Notes under the pieces: model-generated
What the model saw: only the letters and a program-made list of their open reading frames with translations
Database searches by the model: none
Told to the model about the DNA's origin: nothing
DNA from: Saprospiraceae bacterium
Lineage (GTDB): Bacteria; Bacteroidota; Bacteroidia; Chitinophagales; Saprospiraceae
Length of the DNA stretch: 64,000 bases
Direction of reading: 5' to 3'
Assembly (NCBI GenBank): GCA_016717145.1
Contig: JADKGD010000008.1
Location: 62,001 to 126,000, forward strand
Program-made: the position numbers and the translations under genes
Part shown: one piece after another, positions 42,875 to 51,179 of the stretch
Position numbering within the stretch: position 1 is the stretch's first letter
How the letters are laid out: the number at the start of each line of letters is the position of its first letter

Positions 42875-45800
42875 ATGAAATTCACCGAAGAAAAATTAGA
42901 AAAGGCATTTACCGAGTTGTTGGGGCAAGAAGGATTTCCCCACCATTTGGGCATTACGATAACTCGTAAGCCAGACGAAGTATTGATAGAAGAAGATTTG
43001 CAAAACTTCCTGTTAACACAATACGCTGGTCAAGGCATTACCGTAAACGAAACCAAATCTATTATTCTCCAACTCAAGTCGCTTTCTGCATCTGACCTAT
43101 ACGAAAGTAACAAAACATTTATCAGGATGCTATCTGACGGTTTTATTCTCAAACGGGAAGACCGAAATCAAAAAGACATATACATTCAATTGATAGATTA
43201 TAGCGGGTTAAACAAACAGAAACAGCCCGAAGATGAATATCTTATTTCTATAGCAGCAGAACCCGAAGTAGAATATGGCATTGACAATAATATTTACAAG
43301 TTTGTCAATCAATTAGAAATTATTGGTTCAGAAAAACGCATACCTGATGGCATTGTGTATATCAATGGTTTGCCTTTGGTAGTGTTTGAGTTTAAAACAG
43401 CCATTCGTGAAGAAACTACTATTTACGATGCTTTCAAACAATTAACGATAAGATACCGCAGAGACATACCCGAACTGTTTAAATACAATGCTTTTTGTGT
43501 TATCAGCGATGGCGTAAACAATAAGGCTGGTTCGTTCTTTGCTCCTTATGAGTTTTTCTATGCGTGGCGACGTCTGGGTGGTTCTCCGGGCATTAAGAAG
43601 CTCCCGCTTCTTCATAATAGCGACAAGCTGGAGTTTGCCGCAACCCAGGTCGCAGCCCAGAGGGAAGCCGAGGGTATCAACTCTATGTTTACAATGATTC
43701 ACGGCATGTTTAACAAACAAACTGTGAGAGATATTATCCGCAATTTCATTTACATTCCTGACAGTTCAAAGAAAAACGAAAAAATTGTTTGTCGGTATCC
43801 GCAATACTATGCGGCAAGAGCCTTGTATGACAATATCAAATTAGCCCAAAAGCCCGAAGGAAACGGAAAAGGCGGAACTTACTTTGGTGCTACCGGTTGC
43901 GGAAAAAGTTTTACCATGCTTTATTTGACAAGGTTGTTGATGAAAAGCGAATGGTTTGAAAGCCCGACCATTGTATTAATTACCGACCGCACCGATTTAG
44001 ACGACCAACTTTCGGGGCAATTTACAAATGCCAAAAACTTTATTGGCGACAACACAGTGGTAAGTGTAGATAGCCGAGCCAACTTGAGAGAATTAATTCA
44101 AGGCAGACAAAGCGGAGGCGTTTTCTTAACCACTATTCACAAATTTACAGAAGACACTGAACTTCTTACCGATAGACCCAATGTAATTTGTATTTCAGAT
44201 GAAGCACACCGAAGCCAGGTAAATCTTGACCAAAAAGTAAAAGTGACCGAGAAAGGTGTTACTAAAACATATGGCTTTGCTAAATACTTACACGATTCCT
44301 TACCCAATGCAACATTTGTAGGATTCACTGGAACGCCGATAGATGCAACGCTGGATGTTTTTGGGCGAGTAGTAGATGCCTACACCATGAGTGAATCGGT
44401 GAAAGATGAAATCACAGTGCGGATTGTGTATGAAGGCAGAGCAGCAAAAGTATTGTTGAATAATTCCAAACTCAAAGAGATTGAAGATTATTACGCTAAG
44501 TGTGCAGAAATAGGAAGCAACGAAAATCAGATTGAGCAAAGCAAAAAAGAAATGGCACAGATGTATGCCATTATTGGCGACCCTGACCGTTTAAAAGCTG
44601 TTGCCGAAGATTTTGTAAACCATTATGAAAAGCGGGTTTCAGAAGGTTCAACCGTAAAAGGAAAAGCAATGTTTGTGTGCAGCACTCGTGAAATAGCTTA
44701 TGAGTTGTATAAAAACATCATTGTATATCTGGGTGAACGAAGCTCCAGCTTCGAACAAATCGAAACAACAAACTACGCACAATATTTTACCACCAACTAT
44801 GGATACCCCGAAGAATGGCATAAAAGAAATCTGCCGCATAGAAACAAAGAAGGTTTAATACAATCTATTACATTTCGTCTGGCAGATAGCCTGGCACAAA
44901 GTGTTTTAGCAACACTCGAAGAAGAACTTAAGCATCTTTCGGGTGAAAAAAGAGATGTTGAAAAAAGAAAAAAATATGAATATTGGCTTGACAAAGGCGT
45001 AGGCTGCTGTGCATTAGCAAAGAGAGAAATGGCTGAAGTGATGCAGGAAGCACTGTTGCATCATGATGGCGAAAAATATGATTTGTTGGCCTGGAGCATC
45101 ATGCCAAATCATGTTCACGTTCTTATTAAAACTACTGGCGATTTGGTTAGAATTGTGCAGTCTTGGAAATCATACACAGGAAAATGGGCATTGGCAAATA
45201 ACAAGAAATATAACTTAGGTATTGATAAAGACGCAACTCAGTTTTGGATGCCTGAATATTGGGATAGATTCATTCGAGACGAAGATCACTTTAATAACGC
45301 AGTAAGGTATATACTTAATAATCCGGTGAAAGCGGGTTTAGAAAAGGATCATATTGCATATATTTATACAGGAATGCAGCTGGAGCTACATTCCACCCAG
45401 GAGCTTCACCCAACCCAGATAAAACTTATTGCCACCAGAGGGCAAGACGACCCGAAGGAAATGTATGATTTGTTGGGAACAAAAGACCAACGCAAAGAAT
45501 TAGACCGACAATTTAAAAATGAAAAATCAAATTTCAAAATCGCTATTGTGGTGGATATGTGGCTCACCGGTTTTGATGTACCGTTTTTGGATAGCATTTA
45601 CATTGACAAACCCATTCAGCGACACAATTTAATTCAAACCATTTCAAGAGTAAACCGCAAGTTTGAAGGAAAGAACAAAGGTTTGGTAGTGGATTATATC
45701 GGCATCAAAACGCAAATGAATTTGGCGTTGAAGCAATACAGCGAAGGTGACCAAGACAATTTTGAAGACATTTCTGAATCCATCATTATTGTTAGGAATC

Positions 45801-46783
45801 ATTTAGACCTTTTGGCTAAAATCTTTCACACCTTTGACAACTCCAAATATTTCGGTACGGGCAAAAAATCTTTTGCCCCAACGTCTTTACAGCAATTAAA
45901 TACTTTGAATTTGGCAGCCGAATATGTGCAACAAACCAAAGAATTTGAAACCAGATTTATGGGCTTGGTTAAGCGACTAAAAGCCGCTTATGATATTTGT
46001 GCAGGAAGTGAACAATTAACACAGTCAGAAAGAGATTATACCCATTTCTATTTGGCAGTTCGTTCCATAGTTTTCAAACTTACCAAAGGCACTGTACCCG
46101 ACGCAGCTCAGATGAATGCTAAAGTTCGGGAAATGATTAAAGATGCTTTGCAAAGTGACGGCGTGGAAGAAATTTTCAAACTGGGAGACCAATCAGAAAC
46201 GGAACAAGATATTTTTGATGAAGATTACCTGGCAAAAATAGATAAGATCAAACTGCCAAATACAAAAATCAAATTGCTTCAACAGTTATTGGCTAAAGTC
46301 ATTGTAGAAATTAAAAAAGTAAACCGGGTAAAAGGAATTGACTTTACTAAAAAGATGCAAGCATTGGTTGAACGCTACAACAATCGTGATGCCAACGACA
46401 TTTTGAGAAGTGAAGTGTATGAAGAAATGGCAAGTGCTTTGACAGACTTAATTTGGGAAGTTCACAAAGAATTTTCAGCAGGTGATGCTTTAGGAATCGA
46501 CTTTGAAGAAAAAGCCTTTTACGACATCTTGAAAGAGTTATGTATAAAATACGACTTCAAGTATCCTGAAGACAAAATGATTGAACTGGCAAAAGCCGTG
46601 AAAGACCTGGTTGACGGACAAGCCAAATTCCCTGACTGGAACAAACGTGACGACATAAAATCAGCTTTAAAAGTTGGACTCATTCTTTTACTTGACGAGT
46701 TTGGTTATCCACCAGTAGAGAGAGACGAAGTGTATGTTGAGATTTTTGAACAAGCAGAAAATTTTAAGAAAAATCAGAACTAA
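42875..46783 (+). CDS. hsdR: Type I restriction subunit HsdR carrying two in-frame REP/RAYT insertions
   Basis: The 1,302-residue protein has the nuclease motif D158..E172-F-K174, Walker A GATGCGKS (338-345), DEAH (442-445) and GFTGTP (483-488). Later helicase motifs follow the insert (VVDMWLTGFDVPFLDS, QTISRVNRKF). It should translocate DNA with ATP and cut it. Residues 234-258 (75 bp) and 619-848 (690 bp) are not HsdR; removing them leaves normal HsdR text on both sides, for example YAWRR-VAAQREAEGINSMF. Without them the length is 1,047, usual for the family. After removing the larger one, YKNIIVY joins IKLIATRG, so about 30 residues of the usual linker seem lost. HsdS is absent and HsdM is truncated, so restriction is unlikely to work. 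Confidence 0.88.
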   Translation: MKFTEEKLEKAFTELLGQEGFPHHLGITITRKPDEVLIEEDLQNFLLTQYAGQGITVNETKSIILQLKSLSASDLYESNKTFIRMLSDGFILKREDRNQKDIYIQLIDYSGLNKQKQPEDEYLISIAAEPEVEYGIDNNIYKFVNQLEIIGSEKRIPDGIVYINGLPLVVFEFKTAIREETTIYDAFKQLTIRYRRDIPELFKYNAFCVISDGVNNKAGSFFAPYEFFYAWRRLGGSPGIKKLPLLHNSDKLEFAATQVAAQREAEGINSMFTMIHGMFNKQTVRDIIRNFIYIPDSSKKNEKIVCRYPQYYAARALYDNIKLAQKPEGNGKGGTYFGATGCGKSFTMLYLTRLLMKSEWFESPTIVLITDRTDLDDQLSGQFTNAKNFIGDNTVVSVDSRANLRELIQGRQSGGVFLTTIHKFTEDTELLTDRPNVICISDEAHRSQVNLDQKVKVTEKGVTKTYGFAKYLHDSLPNATFVGFTGTPIDATLDVFGRVVDAYTMSESVKDEITVRIVYEGRAAKVLLNNSKLKEIEDYYAKCAEIGSNENQIEQSKKEMAQMYAIIGDPDRLKAVAEDFVNHYEKRVSEGSTVKGKAMFVCSTREIAYELYKNIIVYLGERSSSFEQIETTNYAQYFTTNYGYPEEWHKRNLPHRNKEGLIQSITFRLADSLAQSVLATLEEELKHLSGEKRDVEKRKKYEYWLDKGVGCCALAKREMAEVMQEALLHHDGEKYDLLAWSIMPNHVHVLIKTTGDLVRIVQSWKSYTGKWALANNKKYNLGIDKDATQFWMPEYWDRFIRDEDHFNNAVRYILNNPVKAGLEKDHIAYIYTGMQLELHSTQELHPTQIKLIATRGQDDPKEMYDLLGTKDQRKELDRQFKNEKSNFKIAIVVDMWLTGFDVPFLDSIYIDKPIQRHNLIQTISRVNRKFEGKNKGLVVDYIGIKTQMNLALKQYSEGDQDNFEDISESIIIVRNHLDLLAKIFHTFDNSKYFGTGKKSFAPTSLQQLNTLNLAAEYVQQTKEFETRFMGLVKRLKAAYDICAGSEQLTQSERDYTHFYLAVRSIVFKLTKGTVPDAAQMNAKVREMIKDALQSDGVEEIFKLGDQSETEQDIFDEDYLAKIDKIKLPNTKIKLLQQLLAKVIVEIKKVNRVKGIDFTKKMQALVERYNNRDANDILRSEVYEEMASALTDLIWEVHKEFSAGDALGIDFEEKAFYDILKELCIKYDFKYPEDKMIELAKAVKDLVDGQAKFPDWNKRDDIKSALKVGLILLLDEFGYPPVERDEVYVEIFEQAENFKKNQN
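43574..43648 (+). mobile_element. 75-bp in-frame REP mini-element in hsdR
   Basis: It starts CTGGGT and ends CAACCCAG (short terminal inverted repeat). A 7-bp hairpin AAGAAGC-TCCC-GCTTCTT lies at 43595-43612, and AGCTGGAG lies near the right end. Exactly 25 codons are inserted at a codon boundary (residues 234-258, LGG..ATQ). It has the same end and hairpin sequences as the 690-bp element but no transposase gene, so it looks like a non-autonomous relative. Base use is more GC rich than its neighbours. Confidence 0.7.
44729..45418 (+). mobile_element. 690-bp in-frame RAYT transposase insertion in hsdR
   Basis: It starts CTGGGTG and ends CAACCCAG, with hairpin CGAAGCT-CC-AGCTTCG at 44738-44753 near the left end. 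At the right it has AGCTGGAGCT..CCACCCAG (45378-45400), an inverted copy of the left end. It codes for a full RAYT-like protein in the hsdR frame: YGYPEEWHKRNLPH, ITFRLADSLAQ, then the HUH motif PNHVHVLI (H746 and H748 of the fusion), VQSWKSYTGK and VRYILNNPVKAGL. It has no start codon of its own at the usual place, so the transposase would be made only as part of HsdR. 230 codons are inserted at a codon boundary. Confidence 0.85.
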
Positions 46784-47013
46784 TATGGGGTAAAAGATTT
46801 TCTTTTTAAGGTATTATTTCCTAAGAAGCAAGTACAATATATCAGATTTGATTGAAAGAAAGTCTTCTCTGCTGGTTGATGGCCAAAATTAAGCTAAATT
46901 ATTCAGGCCGTATTTTTTTTAGAATTATTTTATAGAAAATTTACCACCTAAATATTAATATTAGACTATTGAGGATTTTATTTTTTTAAAAAATTAGTTT
47001 TTGTAGATATATA

Positions 47014-47880
47014 CTAATCATCATCTTCCCCTTTATCTTTTTCCTTTGATCTTCCTTCATTATTATTGTTGTCTTCGTCGGCACTTTTATGACATTTGAC
47101 ACAATTAACAAAATTATTGATACCTTCTTCCCTGTGTTTTGCAGCAATATTGGAAGGCGTGTGTTCGTGACATCCATAGCAGGTGTAGGTTTCAAAATTA
47201 TTGTTTTTGTGACATATTATGCAGTCTGTGTTATGGTCCTGATCTAAGACAAAATAGGAAGAATGTTCAAATGTAGCCGGTTTCCATTTGGTAATACTGT
47301 GACAGGATAGGCAATTGCCGATAATTCCTGTATGCAACTTATCTTTTGGTTTTTGGTGGCAATTGATACAATTTTGTGATTGATCTTTATTGATCATGTC
47401 GTGATCAAATCGAGTGATTGTTTTCCAATTTTCAAAACTATGACAGTTGTTGCAAGCTGTAGATAAGACTGAATGCAATACATCTTCTTGTTTTTGGTGG
47501 CAGTCCAGACAACTTTGTACTGTTGCCGGCTCTAATAAATTATGTTCAAAAATTAATTTTTGATTAGTTGAAATACCTTGATGGTCCAAATGGCATGCTG
47601 TGCAGCTTTGTTTGGTCAGTGCCTTGTGGAATGATATTTTTTTGCTGAATCGAATGTCGATACTATCGTCTTTGAATCCAATTTCGTCAAGTTGGTGACA
47701 CACTATACACTTTGTATTTGTTACACCCTGTAAAGGTGTATGACAAACAAAACAATCATTATTAAATTTTTGGTGTCCATTGCTTAGTTCACCTGGATTG
47801 ATCAGGGTATGTGGGAATCTGATGATTAAAAATGAAATGGCAAGAAGTATTACAGCCCCTGCAATCAATAACTTATTCAT
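47014..47880 (-). CDS. Membrane-anchored 10-haem cytochrome c
   Basis: About 288 residues from the ATG at 47880, which overlaps the stop of the upstream gene (TGATG). The earlier frame start at 47964 has no signal. The N-terminus is an uncleaved membrane anchor (LLIAGAVILLAISFLIIRF). Ten CxxCH motifs by hand count: CFVCH, CIVCH, CTACH, CLDCH, CNNCH, CINCH, CLSCH, CIICH, CYGCH and CVKCH, in the spaced pattern of cytochrome c3/NapC-like multihaem proteins. The tail is highly acidic. As last gene with a b-type cytochrome it could take electrons from the quinone pool. Confidence 0.85.
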   Translation of the reverse strand: MNKLLIAGAVILLAISFLIIRFPHTLINPGELSNGHQKFNNDCFVCHTPLQGVTNTKCIVCHQLDEIGFKDDSIDIRFSKKISFHKALTKQSCTACHLDHQGISTNQKLIFEHNLLEPATVQSCLDCHQKQEDVLHSVLSTACNNCHSFENWKTITRFDHDMINKDQSQNCINCHQKPKDKLHTGIIGNCLSCHSITKWKPATFEHSSYFVLDQDHNTDCIICHKNNNFETYTCYGCHEHTPSNIAAKHREEGINNFVNCVKCHKSADEDNNNNEGRSKEKDKGEDDD

Positions 47881-48449
47881 CAGCTGAAAATTATTATGGT
47901 GATAATATGAAGGATGGCTAATATAAAAAACATCATGGCGATAGGCAAATGGATGACTCGCCATTTAGTAATAAGTCCAAAAGTAATGGAATCATAAAAC
48001 AATTCTTTTTCAATGGCTTCTGTGCTCATTCCTTCAGCAATGAGTGCTTGTTTTCGGTCATTCATAGACGCTCGGGCATTTTTTACTATAAATTTTCCGA
48101 CGAGTCCACTCATGACATTTATGATCATCATGTAGGTGGCTAACCAGGCTAAGTGGGCATTGTAATGAATACCGGCATGAACCAATATTAAAACAGAGCC
48201 ACCCCAAGCCATATATTCATGAAAAGCCAAGAGGCCTTTGGGAGATCCGGAGCGAATTATATTTCTTTTTCTGGCTGAATATATAAATGAAAAAATAATC
48301 ATCAGCGTACCAGGTATACCGAGATACTTCCCAACCCAATATATATTTCCCAAATGTAGCAAATAATCAATCAGAAAGGCGAAAAAAATCATTAACCCAA
48401 ACCAAAGGAGAAATGGAATGACGTACTTTAGTAATATTGACTTTGGCAT
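47880..48449 (-). CDS. Di-haem b-type cytochrome membrane subunit (short)
   Basis: A 189-residue protein with about four membrane segments. His residues are placed for haem b: LLAFHEYMAWGG, ILVHAGIHYN in the middle, and WRVIHLPIA, LAILHIITI at the end. It shares this layout with the protein at 59489-60349 and is probably its paralogue. It likely passes quinol electrons to the following 10-haem cytochrome, with which its stop overlaps. A perfect CRP-type site lies 78 bp upstream. Confidence 0.7.
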   Translation of the reverse strand: MPKSILLKYVIPFLLWFGLMIFFAFLIDYLLHLGNIYWVGKYLGIPGTLMIIFSFIYSARKRNIIRSGSPKGLLAFHEYMAWGGSVLILVHAGIHYNAHLAWLATYMMIINVMSGLVGKFIVKNARASMNDRKQALIAEGMSTEAIEKELFYDSITFGLITKWRVIHLPIAMMFFILAILHIITIIIFS

Positions 48450-48526
48450 AATAACCGTTGTTATAAATATCCTTTTCGGCTTTTATTAGTCGATATGTAA
48501 ATGTAGTCTTTATCTGAACCAATGCA

Positions 48527-48542
48527 TGTGACTTAGGTCACA
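48527..48542 (-). promoter_or_regulatory. CRP/FNR-family binding site
   Basis: TGTGA-CTTAGG-TCACA is a perfect match to the CRP consensus half-sites with a 6-nt spacer. It lies 78 bp upstream of the b-type cytochrome start at 48449 (minus). No matching promoter boxes were found. Suggests control of the cytochrome pair by a CRP/FNR-type regulator. Confidence 0.5.
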
Positions 48543-48650
48543 CTAAACAATGTTTTTGATCTATGCTTAAACTTTTATCAACAAACCAACTTGTTTGCAT
48601 TTGGAATGTCAACTATTACAACAATTTTGATTGTATGGAAAAAAATATTA

Positions 48651-49433
48651 CTACATTTCTCCGGCTTCTTCCATAATAATATCATATCTATAGCCAGCGC
48701 CAAAGTCTTTGTTCAAAACAATTTTGCCTTTTAATACCACCTCAGAGCCTACTTCAATATTGGCATTAGAAGTAACGGTAAGTTCAAGGACCTTACCTTT
48801 TTCTTTTGTTCCATCCTGTATGTGTATCCAGTTTCTACCCATGATGCCATTATTTACTTTGACACAGTTGCCAGCTACTGTTATAGTTTGACCGTCATAT
48901 TTTGATTTTTTTGACATAAGTTCTGACAGTTTAACCACATCTTTTGGAGCACCACCTCCGGAGGTTTTTTTGATAGGTGCTGCCATATCCTGACCTAACG
49001 GCACATCCATATTGCCGCCTGGATGTTCTGCAGCGTCTATAATATTTCCGACAAGATAAATGGTATCAAATGTCCGCTTAAAGTCCTGGCTTTCAAAATT
49101 AGTCTTCAAAAGCCCGCCTTTGTACAAATATGTTTTTCCTTTGGATGCTTCTTTTTTGGCAGTGGCGATCCAGAATTTGTGGTTTCCTTCGTTTACGTTT
49201 AGGTATGTATATCTTTCGGACTGAAGAATCTCATTTGCCACAACTTTATGGACGCCTGCATCAGCCGTTTGACCTGAAGCGGGAAGAGCAGGTGTTGACC
49301 CGGAAGATGTGGCTTCTAAGGCGCTTTCGTTTGGTGCATCTGCTACAATAACTTTAGGCTTGGATTCACAGCTCATCAGTAAAACAATGATTGTGAAAGA
49401 ACTATAAAATTTAATCTTTTCAAACATATACAT
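48651..49433 (-). CDS. OB-fold lipoprotein of the cytochrome locus
   Basis: A 260-residue lipoprotein (IIVLLMSCES lipobox). The region ILQSERYTYLNVNEG with HKFWIATAKKEA resembles the SH3/OB-like domain of NrfJ-type proteins found beside multihaem cytochromes. A second OB-fold follows (GQTITVAGNCVKVN, GRNWIHIQDG, GSEVVLKGKIV). Its role may be structural or in assembly of the conduit. The start shares an A with the stop of the upstream barrel gene (TAATG). Confidence 0.65.
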   Translation of the reverse strand: MYMFEKIKFYSSFTIIVLLMSCESKPKVIVADAPNESALEATSSGSTPALPASGQTADAGVHKVVANEILQSERYTYLNVNEGNHKFWIATAKKEASKGKTYLYKGGLLKTNFESQDFKRTFDTIYLVGNIIDAAEHPGGNMDVPLGQDMAAPIKKTSGGGAPKDVVKLSELMSKKSKYDGQTITVAGNCVKVNNGIMGRNWIHIQDGTKEKGKVLELTVTSNANIEVGSEVVLKGKIVLNKDFGAGYRYDIIMEEAGEM

Positions 49434-51052
49434 TAATTTTTAAATCGTTGAACAGCAGTGATGAAATAACGGTGATATTTTTTATTTGGTTCAAATGTAC
49501 CTTCATAACTCAACATTAGAGAAGTAAGTTTCAACATATTTATACTTAAATTAATTCCCGCTATGTTTTGTTTTAAAGAGGACTCCGAATTATTAAAAGT
49601 GTATGTAAGGTTTCTGTAATTTATTTCTGCCTGCAATTTACCTTTCATAAAGGTTTTATTAAATCTACATCCCAAAATATTTCCTTTGAAGTAATACGAT
49701 TCCAAAATATTGGCACTGAAAGATGCTGAAATATTTGTACCGGGCAATCTGCTCACACTTATATTTCCAACATAATTTTTGGTTGGAATCGGATTAGATC
49801 CTTGATATCTTAAAAAATTAGAAACACTTATATTGATCAATTTGAAAGCTGTGTAATTAACTTGAAACCGCAGACCTTGTCTTGTTTCTTGTGCAAGCAA
49901 CTGATCGATATAGGTTTGATAGGACTCATAAAATATAACATTTCTCCTGTTGTCATAGGAGGAAGAGATACTTAGGTTCTTACGAATCCGATATCTAAGT
50001 GAGAGATAGGTACTTGTGATATTCAGATGATTGGTAGATATATCACCTATTTTTTGATACATATCCATTTCTGCAGAAATAAAAATATTAAGATTTTTAA
50101 ACGTTGAATTGTTATGTTGAAAATACATAAATCTCCTGTCTGTTTTAAAATCATTTTGTTGTTCGCCAAAGGCCAGAGAAGTAGTTGCGATTCCACTTTT
50201 ACTTTTATCATTTCTGGCAATAAAACCTCCAAATTGAGTAAGCTTAGGATTAAACTTATAGTTGGCAATATCTGGTCTCGTTCCTGCAAAAGCACCTGCT
50301 GAATATATCCCAAAATTCACTTCACCTTGTATACCATCTATGGCACCCATATTGGCGATTTTATTATTTATTTTGCGACCCAAACTTACATTATATTTTT
50401 CAGTTGGCGCATACAACAAATTTAGGGCGTAAATCTTAAAATCATCATAAAAACCCACTTGTGATTGATCTATGCCATACCTGTGGCGATACGTTATATA
50501 ACTCTGAAGAGATAAAGCTGATGAATGAATGTTTTGAATATTCATTGATAACGCAATTCTTATCCGCTGAAAATTTTGAGTGTTACCATCTGTAATACTC
50601 CCATTTGATGACATAGAAAGCCTGCCGTTTATTTTTTGTACCTTTTTGTTATTTGATGTAGTGTCGTGGTCTGTTGAATCAATTGGTTCCTGAGAATTTG
50701 TTACGATCGTTTTAATCACAGGAGATTGAATTGTTTGTACTTCCATTTCATTTTCTTTAGATGTATTTTTGAAATAAATGGTCTCTCCTTCCGTAAAAAT
50801 ATGTTGAGTAAAATTTTCTGAAACACATGAAGTAGTGGACAAATGTTTAATAATTAATGATGGAACGGGGCCAGCAGCATGTACATACCACAATGTATCA
50901 CCTGCATGCATATTTTCTGTACTGTAGAATTTTACGTAAACATTTTTATTGCTTTTAAAAGTCACCTTACCTTCGGTAAATGGTATCTTGACTTGACCGT
51001 TTAAAGCGGACAAAAACAAATACATAAGACTGAATAAAAAAACATTTTTCAT
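49433..51052 (-). CDS. Outer-membrane beta-barrel protein of the cytochrome locus
   Basis: A 539-residue protein with a signal peptide (FLFSLMYLFLSALNGQ). A soluble N-terminal part (~20-140, with GDTLWYVHAAGP) is followed by a linker rich in Ser/Thr/Asp. The remaining ~390 residues are alternating strands typical of an outer-membrane barrel, ending ..RYFITAVQRFKN. It sits between the giant cytochrome and the OB lipoprotein, so it could be the porin of a porin-cytochrome conduit, as MtrB is in other bacteria. Sequence similarity to MtrB is not visible by eye. Confidence 0.65.
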   Translation of the reverse strand: MKNVFLFSLMYLFLSALNGQVKIPFTEGKVTFKSNKNVYVKFYSTENMHAGDTLWYVHAAGPVPSLIIKHLSTTSCVSENFTQHIFTEGETIYFKNTSKENEMEVQTIQSPVIKTIVTNSQEPIDSTDHDTTSNNKKVQKINGRLSMSSNGSITDGNTQNFQRIRIALSMNIQNIHSSALSLQSYITYRHRYGIDQSQVGFYDDFKIYALNLLYAPTEKYNVSLGRKINNKIANMGAIDGIQGEVNFGIYSAGAFAGTRPDIANYKFNPKLTQFGGFIARNDKSKSGIATTSLAFGEQQNDFKTDRRFMYFQHNNSTFKNLNIFISAEMDMYQKIGDISTNHLNITSTYLSLRYRIRKNLSISSSYDNRRNVIFYESYQTYIDQLLAQETRQGLRFQVNYTAFKLINISVSNFLRYQGSNPIPTKNYVGNISVSRLPGTNISASFSANILESYYFKGNILGCRFNKTFMKGKLQAEINYRNLTYTFNNSESSLKQNIAGINLSINMLKLTSLMLSYEGTFEPNKKYHRYFITAVQRFKN

Positions 51053-51179
51053 TAGTGTCCTTTGTGCTTTTGTGAAATGGAATCACGTCCAAAGGCATTG
51101 ACAGCATGGTATTGACTACAAAAATATTTTTCCTTGTGTATGATTTTGTTTTTTGAGTCCATTGTGTTCATCTTTTACA

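Noticed and set aside
44729..45418. Intein in HsdR
   Set aside because: No Hint-type splice motifs (no Cys/Ser at the first position, no C-terminal HN-Cys/Ser); the insert has RAYT motifs instead.
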